DNA of 64,000 bases from Actinoplanes xinjiangensis (GCF_003148685.1 NZ_QGGR01000012.1:124001-188000), one strand, 5' to 3'. Positions 16,782 to 25,170 are shown, counted from the stretch's first letter. Numbers and translations: made by a program. The notes: generated by a model from the sequence alone, not told the origin.

Positions 16782-17453
16782 ATGAGTGTGGTGCGGGTGC
16801 TGATCGTGGACGACGATCCGCTGGTGCGGGCCGGGCTGTCGATGATCCTCTCCGGCGACGATGTGGTGAACGTGGTCGGCCAGGCCGCCGACGGGGCCGA
16901 GGTGCCCGACGCGATCGCCCGGCATCAGCCCGACGTCGTGTTGATGGACATCCGCATGCCCGGTGTCGACGGCCTGGCCGCCACCGAGGCGCTGCGCCGC
17001 CGGCCCGGCGCTCCCGAGGTGCTGGTGCTCACCACGTTCGACGCCGACGAGTTCGTGCTGCGTGCGCTCCGTGCCGGTGCCGCCGGGTTCCTGCTCAAGG
17101 ACACACCGCCCGGCCAGATCCGTGACGCGGTGGTGCGTGTGGCCCAGGGCGAGGCCGCCCTGTCGCCGAGCGTGACCCGGCAGCTGATCGCGCATGTCGC
17201 CGCCGCGACGCCGGCCGCGCCCGGCCCCGATCCGGGCCGCGGCCGTGCCGAGACCCTGCTGGCCAGGCTCAGCACCCGGGAACGTGAGGTGGCGCTCGCC
17301 GTCGCGCAGGGCCGTTCCAACGCCGAGATCTCCACCGAGCTGCACATGTCGGTGGCGACGGTGAAAGCCCACGTCTCCCGAGTGCTCACCAAGCTGGACC
17401 TGAACAACCGGGTGCAGGTGGCGCTCCTGGTCCACGACGCGGGCCTGGCTTGA
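16782..17453 (+). CDS. NarL/FixJ-family response regulator
   Basis: The 223-residue protein has a receiver domain beginning VVRVLIVDDDPLVRAGL. The phosphoacceptor Asp is in VVLMDIRMPG near residue 54, with conserved Thr in VLVLTTF and Lys in FLLKDTPP. A linker of about 25 residues leads to a C-terminal LuxR-type HTH (LSTREREVALAVAQGRSNAEI, then VKAHVSRVLTKLDLNNRVQ). The ATG at 16782 is preceded by a purine-rich GGGAT-type site. It is the partner of the adjacent histidine kinase. The probable target is the divergent ABC exporter promoter with its inverted repeat at 15380-15420. Confidence 0.92.
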   Translation: MSVVRVLIVDDDPLVRAGLSMILSGDDVVNVVGQAADGAEVPDAIARHQPDVVLMDIRMPGVDGLAATEALRRRPGAPEVLVLTTFDADEFVLRALRAGAAGFLLKDTPPGQIRDAVVRVAQGEAALSPSVTRQLIAHVAAATPAAPGPDPGRGRAETLLARLSTREREVALAVAQGRSNAEISTELHMSVATVKAHVSRVLTKLDLNNRVQVALLVHDAGLA

Positions 17454-17498
17454 GAGGGGCGTCCCGGAAGCGATCCTCGATACGGCCCGGCGGGGAGA

Positions 17499-18527
17499 TC
17501 AGTCCAGGGTCTGGGTGATCTCCGCGCGGCCGGCGGTGAGGACGAGCCGGCCCCGGGCTCCGTTGACCAGGGGAAGGTAGGGCGCGACATGACCGCATTC
17601 GACATCGGCGACGATCGGCACACCCAGCCCGCCGAGCGCGTCGAGGACCGCCTCGGTCTGCGTCAGGTTGCCGGTCGACGGAGCGGCGGTACGCCCGACG
17701 ATCACCGCACGGGCGTCGTCGAAGAAGCCGTTGAGCCGCATCCCGTGCAGGTTCCGGCAGATCGTCGCCGCATCGTCGCCGGCCGCCTCGACGTAGACGA
17801 GCAGCCCGTCCGGGGCGAAACCCGACGTGTCGGCATAGCGGGTGCCGGCCAGATTGCACAGCGTCTCGATGCACCCGCCGATGAGCCGCCCCTCGACGTC
17901 CACGTCACCGGGCCCGTCCAGCCTGGTCCAGCGGCCCTCCGCGTCCAGGTCGAACTCGTCGACCCCGGGGTTCGTCCGGTAATCCACCCAGCCCTTGTCC
18001 CGGAAACGGCCGGGCGACGTCTGGGTGAAGGTGTCCCCGGGTGCCATCGCCACGATGTCCAGCCAGGACGACAGACCGGCCGGCGGACGGTACGGAGTGT
18101 CCATCAGATTGTTGCCGTGCACCGTGGCCACCCCGGTGAGCAGCGTCAACGGCGTGATGATCGTGGCCATGTCGGAGTAACCGACGAGCCATGTCGGCTC
18201 GGCCGCACCGATGGCGTCCCAGTCGAGCAGCGGCAGCAGATCGATCGCGGTCTCCCCGCCCCACGGCGGCACCACCGCTCTGATCGCCGGGTCGGTCAGC
18301 ATCCGGGTGAGTTCTGCGGCGCGCTGGGGGGCCGGGGCGCTCACATGCCGGGTGCCGTCCATGCATTCCCCGACGACGACCTCGTACCCACGGCTCCGCA
18401 CCGTCTCGACGGCGACCTGCAGCCGCTGCCGCATGCTCTCGTCGACCCCGCTGGACGGCGAGGTGACGCCGACCAGGTCGCCCGGACGCAACGGTGATGG
18501 ATACCTGATGGTCATTTCAGTGATCAT
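17499..18527 (-). CDS. S66-family LD-carboxypeptidase (MccF-like)
   Basis: This cytoplasmic protein of about 342 residues opens with YPSPLRPGDLVGVTSPSSG, the standard N-terminus of S66 peptidases. The nucleophile Ser lies in WLVGYSDMATI near residue 118. The C-terminal half supplies the catalytic Glu region (LIGGCIETLC) and the His in ADVECGHVAPYLPL near residue 310. Members hydrolyse an L,D-peptide bond in murein tripeptide-tetrapeptides, or, in the MccF branch, detoxify microcin C-like peptidyl nucleotides. The sequence does not separate these roles. ATG 18527 lies 19 bases after the DUF6343 gene, indicating an operon. ATG 18515 is an alternative start. Confidence 0.87.
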   Translation of the reverse strand: MITEMTIRYPSPLRPGDLVGVTSPSSGVDESMRQRLQVAVETVRSRGYEVVVGECMDGTRHVSAPAPQRAAELTRMLTDPAIRAVVPPWGGETAIDLLPLLDWDAIGAAEPTWLVGYSDMATIITPLTLLTGVATVHGNNLMDTPYRPPAGLSSWLDIVAMAPGDTFTQTSPGRFRDKGWVDYRTNPGVDEFDLDAEGRWTRLDGPGDVDVEGRLIGGCIETLCNLAGTRYADTSGFAPDGLLVYVEAAGDDAATICRNLHGMRLNGFFDDARAVIVGRTAAPSTGNLTQTEAVLDALGGLGVPIVADVECGHVAPYLPLVNGARGRLVLTAGRAEITQTLD

Positions 18528-18546
18528 GGCACAGTCGGGCCGGCGC

Positions 18547-18813
18547 TCATTCGAAGAGGGAGTGCTTGCGGCCGCCCTCGGCACGGGCGCGGGCACGACG
18601 GCGCAACTGGATCACCACGGCGTCCACGGCGGCGGCCACCGACCACGCCGCGAGCAGCCAGCCGGGGACCGTCCAGCCGGCGTTGAACAGCAGCGCCGCC
18701 AGGATCGCGCACACGACCATGCCGAACAGGGCGAGGACCAGCCGCAGGTTGAGTGGGCTGTAGGGCTCCTCGACGGTGCCGCGACGGCCACGGGGTTGCG
18801 CTCCGATCGGCAT
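18547..18813 (-). CDS. DUF6343-like small membrane protein
   Basis: This 88-residue protein has a short basic N-terminus, the segment YSPLNLRLVLALFG, and two hydrophobic helices (LALFGMVVCAILAALLF and GWLLAAWSVAAAVDAVVI). An Arg-rich C-terminal tail follows. Length, two helices and the SPL-LRL-LALFG motif match the DUF6343 family of actinomycetes, whose function is unknown. The start is supported by TAGGTT six bases before the ATG (leaderless type). The LD-carboxypeptidase gene begins 19 bases downstream. Confidence 0.72.
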   Translation of the reverse strand: MPIGAQPRGRRGTVEEPYSPLNLRLVLALFGMVVCAILAALLFNAGWTVPGWLLAAWSVAAAVDAVVIQLRRRARARAEGGRKHSLFE

Positions 18814-18819
18814 CCCGGC

Positions 18820-18825
18820 AACCTA
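18820..18825 (-). promoter_or_regulatory. Probable leaderless -10 element of the DUF6343/S66 operon
   Basis: On the minus strand TAGGTT is followed by six bases and the ATG at 18813. No Shine-Dalgarno is present between them. Confidence 0.5.
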
Positions 18826-18974
18826 CCCCACCTGGCGGCGCCGAAACGACGGCCGCGGAGATCCCATTCACCCGAACCATTCATGATCGACATTTTTCTA
18901 TATCGTTTGTCCGTCGTGAGGGCCATGATGGAGGCCGGTCATCGATGCAGAGTCGATTCGACACGGGAGGCGCC

Positions 18975-21104
18975 ATGTCCCAACCGGAAAGGAAGCTCGG
19001 CACCTGGCCGATCTTCGTGATCGCGGTCTCCGCGATGACTCCGCTCACCGTAGTCGCCGGCGCCCTGCCGCTCGGCTACGGCGAGGTGAAAGAAAAGGGC
19101 ATTCCGGTGGCGTACATGCTGGTCGCCGCCGTTCTCGGAGTGTTCGCGGTGGGACTGGCCGCGATGGCGAGGCACGTTCCCAACAGCGGCGCCTTCTACT
19201 CGTACGCGTCGATCGGCATCTCCCGCCCGGTCGGTGTGGGTACCGCGTTCGTGGCGCTGGTCGCCTACAACGCGATGCAGATCGGTCTCTACGGCGCTTT
19301 CGGGGTGGCCGCCCACAACGCATTGTCGATCTTCGGCATAGACGTCTCGTGGATCATCTGCGCATTGATCGGCTGGGCGGTGATCGCGTTTCTCGGCCGT
19401 CTCGACCTCGATCTCAACGCCCGCATTCTGACCGTACTGGTCTGCGCCGAGCTCCTCGTCGTTCTGATCTTCGACGCCGTGATGCTCGGCAATCCCTACG
19501 GCGGAACGATCACTTTCGACACCCTCAACCCCGGCCTGATCGCCACGGCGGGCGGCGTGTCGCTGCTGGTCGCCGCGATCGCCGGCATGGTCGGTTTCGA
19601 GGCACCCCTGGTCTATGCGGCCGAGGCCCGCGATCCGCGCCGCACGATCGCTCGTGCCATCGGCTTCACACTGTTGGTGGCCGCGTTCCTCTACGGCGGC
19701 ACCGCATGGGCGATGTCGGTCGTCGCCGGCCCCGACAACATCGTCGCCATCGCCGGCCAGCACCTCGACGACCTGTTCTTCTTCCTGCCCGAGCCGTACC
19801 TCCCGGCCGTTCTCGTCGACCTCGGCCGCATCTTCTTCGCGACCAGCCTGTTCGCCGCGATGCTCGCCTTCCACCACACCGTCGCCCGCTACGCGCTGAC
19901 GGTGGCCCGCGAGGGCGTCCTGCCCGCCGGTCTGGCCCGCACCCGCGGCGGCGTGCCGGTCGCCGCGTCGACCGCGCAGTCCGTGCTGGCGCTGGCCGTC
20001 CTGATCATCTTCGCGATCGCCACATGGAACCCGACGACCGACCTCTTCTTCTTCGGCACCGTCTCCGGCGGCCTCGGCGTCCTGGTCCTGATGACCATCG
20101 CCGCCGTCGCGGTGGTCCGCTTCTTCCGCCGCGACGGGCACGGCGAGACCCGCTGGCGCCGCGCGATCGCCCCGTGGATCGCGGTGGTCTTCCTCTCGCT
20201 GGTTCTGCTGCTCACGATCGCCTTCTTCAGCGTCCTGCTGGACACCGACAACATCGCCAAGATCTGGTTGCCGATCCTGTCGTTCCTGGCAGCCCTGGTC
20301 GCCGGCATCATCTGGGGCCGCAAACTCCGCCGCGAACGCCCCGACATCTACGCCGTGATCGGCACCGGCCACCCACCCCTCGCCCCCGGCGAATCCCCGC
20401 CCCCGGTGATCACCGACGCTTCCACGGCCACCGACGCTTCCACGGCCGCCGACACCTCCACGACCGCCGACGATCCCACTACCACCACGAAGGCCGCCGC
20501 GCCGTCCGTGCCGACAGCCGATGGCATCGCCGATCAGCCAAATACCAGGGCGAATCCCGCCCCGGCCGCCGTGAAGGAGACCACCGGGGGCCGCACGTCC
20601 ATGAGGCCCGAGGGGAACGCGGACACCTCGACGACGGCCGCGACCGACAGCGACGGCAACGCCGCCGACGTGGGCCCGGCAGGCACTGCCGATGCGGCCC
20701 TCACCGATCCCGTGCGGCCCGCCGCCGACCGGGACGACGCGACCACCGCGAGCGAGACGACCAGCGGCAGCCAGGACCCAGCCGAAACTTCCAACCCCGA
20801 CGGGGGTACGCCCGAAGCGCCCCGCCCCGCGCCCACTCCCCGCAAACGCACCTCCGCCAGGACGGGTACCCGCCGTCCGGCCGCCACCACGGCCACGCGC
20901 GCCGACCAGACCTCGGACACGACCCCGTCGGGGAACCCCGTCACCGAGAGCGGATCCACCTCTGATCCCACCCCGGGCCCGGGCCGGCCCACCACCGAGA
21001 GCCCGGCTGCAACCCCTCGGCCCGCCCGGCGCCCGGCCCCACGCCCACGCCGCCCGCAGGCCTCCGACACCGCGGCCCCCGCCGAACCGGACACCCCCGA
21101 GTAG
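18975..21104 (+). CDS. APC-family amino-acid permease with a long disordered C-terminal tail
   Basis: The protein has about 709 residues. The first 470 or so form an amino acid-polyamine-organocation transporter with about twelve hydrophobic helices, starting TWPIFVIAVSAMTPLTVVAG. The conserved helix-6 region GMVGFEAPLVYAAEARDPRRTIARA is present. ATG 18975 has GGGAGG four bases upstream. Unusually, residues 475-709 are a Thr/Ala/Asp/Pro tail with no recognisable domain. It begins with four tandem 18-base units (DASTAT-like) and ends in a Pro/Arg-rich stretch. Typical family members are 450-500 residues. The tail is in frame and shows no frameshift. The transported amino acid cannot be deduced. 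Confidence 0.88.
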   Translation: MSQPERKLGTWPIFVIAVSAMTPLTVVAGALPLGYGEVKEKGIPVAYMLVAAVLGVFAVGLAAMARHVPNSGAFYSYASIGISRPVGVGTAFVALVAYNAMQIGLYGAFGVAAHNALSIFGIDVSWIICALIGWAVIAFLGRLDLDLNARILTVLVCAELLVVLIFDAVMLGNPYGGTITFDTLNPGLIATAGGVSLLVAAIAGMVGFEAPLVYAAEARDPRRTIARAIGFTLLVAAFLYGGTAWAMSVVAGPDNIVAIAGQHLDDLFFFLPEPYLPAVLVDLGRIFFATSLFAAMLAFHHTVARYALTVAREGVLPAGLARTRGGVPVAASTAQSVLALAVLIIFAIATWNPTTDLFFFGTVSGGLGVLVLMTIAAVAVVRFFRRDGHGETRWRRAIAPWIAVVFLSLVLLLTIAFFSVLLDTDNIAKIWLPILSFLAALVAGIIWGRKLRRERPDIYAVIGTGHPPLAPGESPPPVITDASTATDASTAADTSTTADDPTTTTKAAAPSVPTADGIADQPNTRANPAPAAVKETTGGRTSMRPEGNADTSTTAATDSDGNAADVGPAGTADAALTDPVRPAADRDDATTASETTSGSQDPAETSNPDGGTPEAPRPAPTPRKRTSARTGTRRPAATTATRADQTSDTTPSGNPVTESGSTSDPTPGPGRPTTESPAATPRPARRPAPRPRRPQASDTAAPAEPDTPE
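20415..20486 (+). repeat. Four 18-bp tandem units inside the permease tail
   Basis: Units start at 20415, 20433, 20451 and 20469. The first two are nearly identical (GACGCTTCCACGGCC core) and the others are degenerate. The period is a multiple of three, so the reading frame is kept and the units encode D-A-S-T-A-T-like hexapeptides. Confidence 0.8.
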
Positions 21105-21139
21105 CGCCACCGCCTGGCCCCACCGGCACCGCTGCCCTG

Positions 21140-21500
21140 CGACATGGACGGCGGTGCCGGTCGGGCCGCGGCGTCCGGTGAGGTTTGCGATGGCGGCCGC
21201 GACTTCTGGTTGGGCAGCGTTGACGGCCGCGACATGGCATCTGGTGAAACGGTGGCGGCGCCCGGTCGCGCTCGCTGGTGGTTGGCGTTGCCGTCGGGCC
21301 ACGGCATTCGGTGGAGGGTGGCGGCGACCGGCCGTGCTCTCTGTCGACGGTCTGGTGGGACGGTGGCCGTGGCCGGTCGCGCTGCCTGGGAGTTGGCGTT
21401 GTCGGTCGGACCGGGGCCTTCGGTCGGAGAGTGACGGCGACCGGGTGCGACCGCTGGTGGGTGGTGGTTGTGCCCGGCCGACGGCTTGTAGCTGACGACG
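21140..21500. repeat. Degenerate tandem repeat with about 37-bp periodicity
   Basis: In the 548-bp gap between the permease and the small LuxR gene, GTTGGCGTTG-like anchors recur at about 21208, 21281, 21392 and 21465. Their spacings of 73, 111 and 73 bases are multiples of about 37. GGTGGCGGCGACCGG-like blocks recur between them. Translations in all frames are repetitive and carry no start signal, so I see no gene here. Confidence 0.55.
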
Positions 21501-21652
21501 GCCGCGGGCGCTCGATGCGCCCGCGGCCGGTCGAGACGCGGAGCGGGTTCATTCGGGTGACTGCGGATAGCGGCGCTACGGGTCGGAAGAGTGAACCGGG
21601 CGGAGCCGGGTGGCGGCGCCGCCGAGTTCGCCCGGAGCGGTGGGAAACGGGA

Positions 21653-21892
21653 TCACTGCAGCATCCCGGCCCGGAACGCCTGGGCGACCGCATGGGCCCT
21701 GTCGTTGGCGTCCAGTTTGCGGAACACCTTCTTCAAGTGGCTGTGGATCGTTGCCGGGCTGAGGTAGAGGACGGCGCCGATCTGCTTGTTGGTCTTGCCG
21801 TGTGACACCAGGGTCAGCACCTGAACCTCACGGTCGGTGAGTTCGCTCGTTTGACGGGATCGGCGCGGTGCGGTCCGCAATGCATCATTCAT
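21653..21892 (-). CDS. Small stand-alone LuxR/GerE-type HTH protein
   Basis: The protein is about 79 residues from ATG 21892, or 101 from GTG 21958. It consists almost entirely of a GerE-type helix-turn-helix: LTDREVQVLTLVSHGKTNKQI, then LSPATIHSHLKKVFRKLDAND, then AVAQAFRAGML. There is no receiver or ligand domain, as in the spore regulator GerE and small actinobacterial HTH proteins. It would bind DNA as a dimer and could respond through protein partners or abundance. Neither start has a strong ribosome binding site. It is isolated between two repeat-rich gaps, so no functional link can be made from neighbours. Confidence 0.75.
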   Translation of the reverse strand: MNDALRTAPRRSRQTSELTDREVQVLTLVSHGKTNKQIGAVLYLSPATIHSHLKKVFRKLDANDRAHAVAQAFRAGMLQ

Positions 21893-22524
21893 GAAGATCG
21901 TTTTCCCGGTGCCCACGCGAGCGCGCAACCGATCATTGGTAACGGTTGTGGTTGGCACATTCGCCCCGACTGCACGGCATCACTGAGATCGCATCAGGGG
22001 TGAACCGACCGTGACGGCCAGTACGCCACTCACATAGATGATCACTGAACGTAGAAGCCCACGGATGCGTTCCCGTCGACGATGACCGACCGTAATGATC
22101 ATATTCGTACTACGCGGCCGGGGGAGCGGCTCCGAAGCGGTGGTGGTACCAGATGCGCGCCGCAGGCCGGCCGCCCTACGCGAGAGGGAGCCTTGGCGGT
22201 GAAGGTGCTGCGTGCGGGGCGAGGGTCGCGCCACTTGACGCCGACGCGCTCCGGCGCCGTGAGCCTGGTGAGCCTCCTGAGGCAGATGAGGCAGATCCGG
22301 CTGCGTGCCGTATGTCTACGCCGCCTTGACCGACAAGGATCGGGCCGGGGACTGACGACCACGCTCGGGCAGTTCACCGTGCTCCCGAGCCGGTTCGCAC
22401 AGGACTGCCGGGCACGCCGGTGCCGGGCGGCGTCGTTAGCCCATGTCTATCGGCCGCCCGCTCTCGGCCGGGATGGTGGACCTGCCGCGGGTCGCCGACG
22501 GCGGGACCGGTGACGGTGGTCAGC

Positions 22525-22550
22525 GCCCACGTTCGCTGAACGTGGGCTTT
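22525..22550 (+). terminator. Terminator-like hairpin with 10-bp perfect stem
   Basis: GCCCACGTTC, a GCT loop and GAACGTGGGC form a perfect 10-bp stem followed by TTT. It has the form of an intrinsic terminator on the plus strand, but no gene lies directly upstream. It may end an unrecognised RNA. Confidence 0.5.
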
Positions 22551-22570
22551 CGATACGTCCTGGCACGGAT

Positions 22571-22602
22571 GGGCGCACACGACCGGCCGATCGTGTGCGC
22601 CC
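22571..22602. repeat. Perfect 12-bp inverted repeat
   Basis: GGGCGCACACGA and TCGTGTGCGCCC are perfect complements around an eight-base spacer CCGGCCGA. It begins 23 bases after the hairpin at 22525-22547. It may be an operator or an RNA structure; no T-run follows. Confidence 0.7.
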
Positions 22603-22858
22603 AATCGGGGTATGGCGGTGACAGCAGCCCGCATAAGCGTTGCGTGCGCTCTCGGCATCGCTCGCAGACCACCGGTCCCCGGGCGATGCAGCCTAGACCG
22701 GAGCCACCGGGCCAGCCCCTGGGTAGGTGGCAGCCGCATCTGTGCAGCTCATCACCAATCTCACAGCATGAATCGCGAACCTGACTACGAGAGCTCTCCA
22801 GAGCCCGTGGCCGAGGTGGAAGAACAACGACGGCGAGCGGGCCGGGGCGGCGAGACAA

Positions 22859-23106
22859 GGCTGTGATGCGGGGCCCGGTGAGCGGGGCACGGCTGTGATG
22901 CGGGGCCCGGCGAGCTGGGCGGCCGGCGGGGCAGCGAGCGGGGCGACGCGCGAGGCAGGCGGGGCGACGCGCGAGGCAGGCGGGGCGACGCGGCGGGGGA
23001 GCAGGGAGACACGGTGAGGCAAAGCGAGCGGGGCGGCGAGGCGAGGCCGGGCGACCGAAGCGGAGCGACCGAAGCGGAGCGACCGAAGCGGAGTCACCGA
23101 AGCGCG
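22859..23106. repeat. Mosaic of three short tandem repeats
   Basis: Three types lie in series. GGCTGTGATGCGGGGCCCGG occurs twice (22859 and 22891). A 21-base unit with core GGGCGACGCGCGAGGCAGG occurs about 2.5 times from 22941. A 14-base unit GCGACCGAAGCGGA occurs four times from 23051, the last copy degenerate. The strand is strongly G-rich. Nothing coding was recognised. Confidence 0.8.
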
Positions 23107-23240
23107 GCGATCGAGGCGGGGCCGGGCGTGCGAAGCCGGGCGAACGAGAGGGGCGGCCCGCGGCGGCAGCGCTTCGCGGCGTACCGCACGAGAGGGAGGT
23201 AAGAATGCGGGGGCCGCCTGCGGCGACCCCCGCATGGTGG

Positions 23241-24248
23241 TCAGTTCTCGGCGTGCTGCTGGTCGCTGGATTTGGCCCGGAGGCTGCCGGCGTGGGCCTT
23301 CAGCGACGGGTCGCGCCGGGATTTGATCAGGCTCGCGACCGTCGTGATGATCAGGATGCCGATGATGACGGCCAGGGACACCGGTGTCGACACCTCGGGG
23401 ACGGCGTCGTTGATGTCCTTGTGGGCCCAGTGCAGCACCAGCTTGACGCCGATGAAGGCGAGGATCAGCGACAGGCCCGTGGAGAGGTACACGAGGCGGT
23501 CGAGTAGGCCCTTGACCAGGAAGAACAGGGCTCGCAGGCCGAGCAGGGCGAAGGCGTTGGCGACGAAGACGATGTACGCCGATTCGGTCACGCCGAAGAC
23601 CGCGGGGATCGAGTCGAGGGCGAAGAGCAGGTCGGTGCCGCCGATGGCGAGGAGTACCAGGAACAGCGGCGTGAACATGCGCTTGCCGTCGATCCGGGTG
23701 ACCATCTTGCCCTCGACGTAGTCCTCGGTCACCGGGAGGAACCGGCGGCCGGCTTTGACCAGGGCGTTCTCGCCGACGTCGGGATCCTCGTCGCGGTGCC
23801 GGAAGAGCTGGACGGCGGTGTAGAGCAGGATCAGGCCGAAGATCAGGAACATGAACGAGAACGCGGTGAGCAGGGCCGCGCCCAGCGCGATGAAGATGAC
23901 CCGCAGCACCAGCGCGATGATGATGCCGAACGTGAGCACTTCCTGCTGGTAGCGCTCGGGCACGGCGAACGTGGTCATGATGATGACGAAGACGAAGAGG
24001 TTGTCGACCGACAGGCTCTTCTCGACGATGTACCCGGCGAAGTACTCGGTACCGGGACCCCAGCCGTAGACACTCCCGAAGACGATGCCGAAGACGATGG
24101 CGACGGCGATGTAGAAGATCGACCAACCGGCGGCCTCGCGGAAGCCGACGACGTGTGGACGTAGCACCCCGAGAGTCAAATCGAGGGCGAGCAGGGCGAC
24201 GATGACACCGATGGTGACGATCCACCCGAGCGCGGAGACCTCAAGCAT
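23241..24248 (-). CDS. TerC-family integral membrane protein
   Basis: This 335-residue protein has about eight to nine hydrophobic helices. It carries the conserved TerC motifs EKSLSVDNLFVFVIIM near residue 75 and GGTDLLFALDSIPAVFG near 205, whose membrane Asp residues are characteristic. The central loop is acidic (HRDEDPDVGENA) and the C-terminus is charged and cytoplasmic. TerC/Alx proteins are implicated in manganese export, metal loading of secreted proteins and tellurite resistance. The gene lies 47 bases downstream of the dioxygenase gene on the same strand, so they may be co-transcribed. That interval is too short for the yybP-ykoY manganese riboswitch often found before such genes. 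Confidence 0.9.
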   Translation of the reverse strand: MLEVSALGWIVTIGVIVALLALDLTLGVLRPHVVGFREAAGWSIFYIAVAIVFGIVFGSVYGWGPGTEYFAGYIVEKSLSVDNLFVFVIIMTTFAVPERYQQEVLTFGIIIALVLRVIFIALGAALLTAFSFMFLIFGLILLYTAVQLFRHRDEDPDVGENALVKAGRRFLPVTEDYVEGKMVTRIDGKRMFTPLFLVLLAIGGTDLLFALDSIPAVFGVTESAYIVFVANAFALLGLRALFFLVKGLLDRLVYLSTGLSLILAFIGVKLVLHWAHKDINDAVPEVSTPVSLAVIIGILIITTVASLIKSRRDPSLKAHAGSLRAKSSDQQHAEN

Positions 24249-24295
24249 GCTTCACAGGATCTCCAAAGATTCTGCAAACATCCTGAGAAGCGGCC

Positions 24296-25063
24296 TTATC
24301 CGACGAGAAATGAGCGTTTCGCGAGGCCCATCCAGAAGCCGTCGATCGGCTGTGAGGGTGCCTGCGCCGGGTCCTGGGATGCACCGAGAGTGAGGAACAT
24401 CGGCGCGAAATGCTCGATGGTGGGGTGCGCGTACGGCATGCCGGGCGCACGGTCGCGGAAGTCGGCCAGCTCGTCGACGGCACCACGGGCCAGCGCCTCG
24501 GCGGCCCAGGCGTCGAATTCGCGGGACCAGCCGGGCGCGGTCGCGTCGGGACGCCAGTCACGCAGGAACGGCAGACCGTGGGTGGTGAACCCGGAGCCGA
24601 TGATCAGGATGCCCTCGTCGCGCAGCGGGGCCAACCGGCGGCCGAGGTCGAGCAGGTCGTCGGGTTCGAGGGTGGGCAGTGACATCTGGAGGACGGGGAT
24701 GTCGGCGTCGGGGTACATGACGGTCAGCGGCACATACGCACCGTGATCAAGTCCGCGGTCGGTCTGGGCGACGGTCCGGTGGTCCGGCATGAGGGCGCGC
24801 ACCGAGGCGGCCAGGGCGGGCGCGCCGGGCGCACGATACTGCACCTCGTAGTAGCGCTGGGCGAAGCCGCCGAAGTCGTAGACCAGCGGGACGCTCCCGG
24901 TGGCGCCGAGCATCAGCGGGGCGGACTCCCAGTGTGCCGAGGCGACGAGGATCGCTTTCGGTCGGGGGAGGTCGGCGGCGAGGGTCTGCAACTGCGCCAC
25001 CCAGGTCGGGTCGTCGACGAGCGGCGGGGCACCGTGGCTGAGGAAGAGGGCGGGCATGCGCAT
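24296..25063 (-). CDS. DODA-type extradiol dioxygenase (LigB superfamily)
   Basis: This protein of about 255 residues begins MPALFLSHGAPPL with a metal-ligand His, followed by ILVASAHWES near residue 45, the second ligand region. Later His residues lie in DHGAYVPL and in GFTTHGLPF. These match bacterial 4,5-DOPA/ring-cleaving dioxygenases of the YgiD/DODA group, which use a non-haem metal. The natural substrate is probably a catechol or quinol, so a role in detoxifying catechols is likely. GGAGGT stands just before ATG 25063; ATG 25057 is a possible alternative. Two palindromes directly upstream suggest tight regulation. Confidence 0.87.
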   Translation of the reverse strand: MRMPALFLSHGAPPLVDDPTWVAQLQTLAADLPRPKAILVASAHWESAPLMLGATGSVPLVYDFGGFAQRYYEVQYRAPGAPALAASVRALMPDHRTVAQTDRGLDHGAYVPLTVMYPDADIPVLQMSLPTLEPDDLLDLGRRLAPLRDEGILIIGSGFTTHGLPFLRDWRPDATAPGWSREFDAWAAEALARGAVDELADFRDRAPGMPYAHPTIEHFAPMFLTLGASQDPAQAPSQPIDGFWMGLAKRSFLVG

Positions 25064-25073
25064 CGGGACCTCC

Positions 25074-25087
25074 GTTGAAGCTTCAAC
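25074..25087. promoter_or_regulatory. Perfect palindrome GTTGAAGCTTCAAC next to the dioxygenase start
   Basis: The 14-base perfect palindrome abuts the ribosome binding site of the dioxygenase gene. Its position suits a repressor acting on transcript start or translation. MarR-type repressors of aromatic-responsive genes often use such sites, but no regulator gene is nearby. Confidence 0.5.
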
Positions 25088-25112
25088 TATTTTCGACGCC
25101 AGGCTACGCCGA

Positions 25113-25134
25113 TTTAGTTGCGGACGCAAATAAA
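25113..25134. promoter_or_regulatory. Inverted repeat TTTAGTTGCG-GA-CGCAAATAAA
   Basis: Two 10-base arms, complementary except at one position, flank GA. The TTGCG-NN-CGCAA core resembles MarR-family operators. It lies in the 249-bp divergent region between the dioxygenase and iolB, nearer the dioxygenase, and is AT-rich compared with its surroundings. Confidence 0.55.
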
Positions 25135-25141
25135 CCCGGTA

Positions 25142-25170
25142 TTGACGCGGAGGTGGCCACGTAATTACAT
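25142..25170 (+). promoter_or_regulatory. iolB: Candidate sigma-70-type promoter of iolB-iolD
   Basis: TTGACG (25142-25147), a 17-base spacer and TTACAT (25165-25170) form a good -35/-10 pair. Transcription would start near 25177 and leave a leader of about 136 bases containing a short ORF and a strong hairpin. Confidence 0.5.

Larger units (their letters stand above)
21959..23240. other. Gene desert of about 1.3 kb with hairpins and repeats
   Basis: No convincing coding sequence is seen. The left end (22010-22110) is relatively AT-rich and could hold promoters. The middle carries two perfect hairpins (22525-22547 and 22571-22602) and the right third is a tandem-repeat mosaic. Open frames are present but their translations are Arg-rich and lack domain signatures. 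A non-coding RNA ending at the first hairpin is possible but not shown. Confidence 0.6.

Noticed and set aside
17454..17498. Terminator between the response regulator and LD-carboxypeptidase genes
   Set aside because: No stem of more than a few base pairs could be drawn in the 45-base gap.
22082..22784. Plus-strand frames of 113-143 codons in the gene desert
   Set aside because: They are Arg-rich, have no recognisable motif, and cross the terminator-like hairpin at 22525. No convincing ribosome binding site.
24249..24295. Manganese (yybP-ykoY) riboswitch before terC
   Set aside because: Only 47 bases separate terC from the dioxygenase gene and no conserved riboswitch core is seen.
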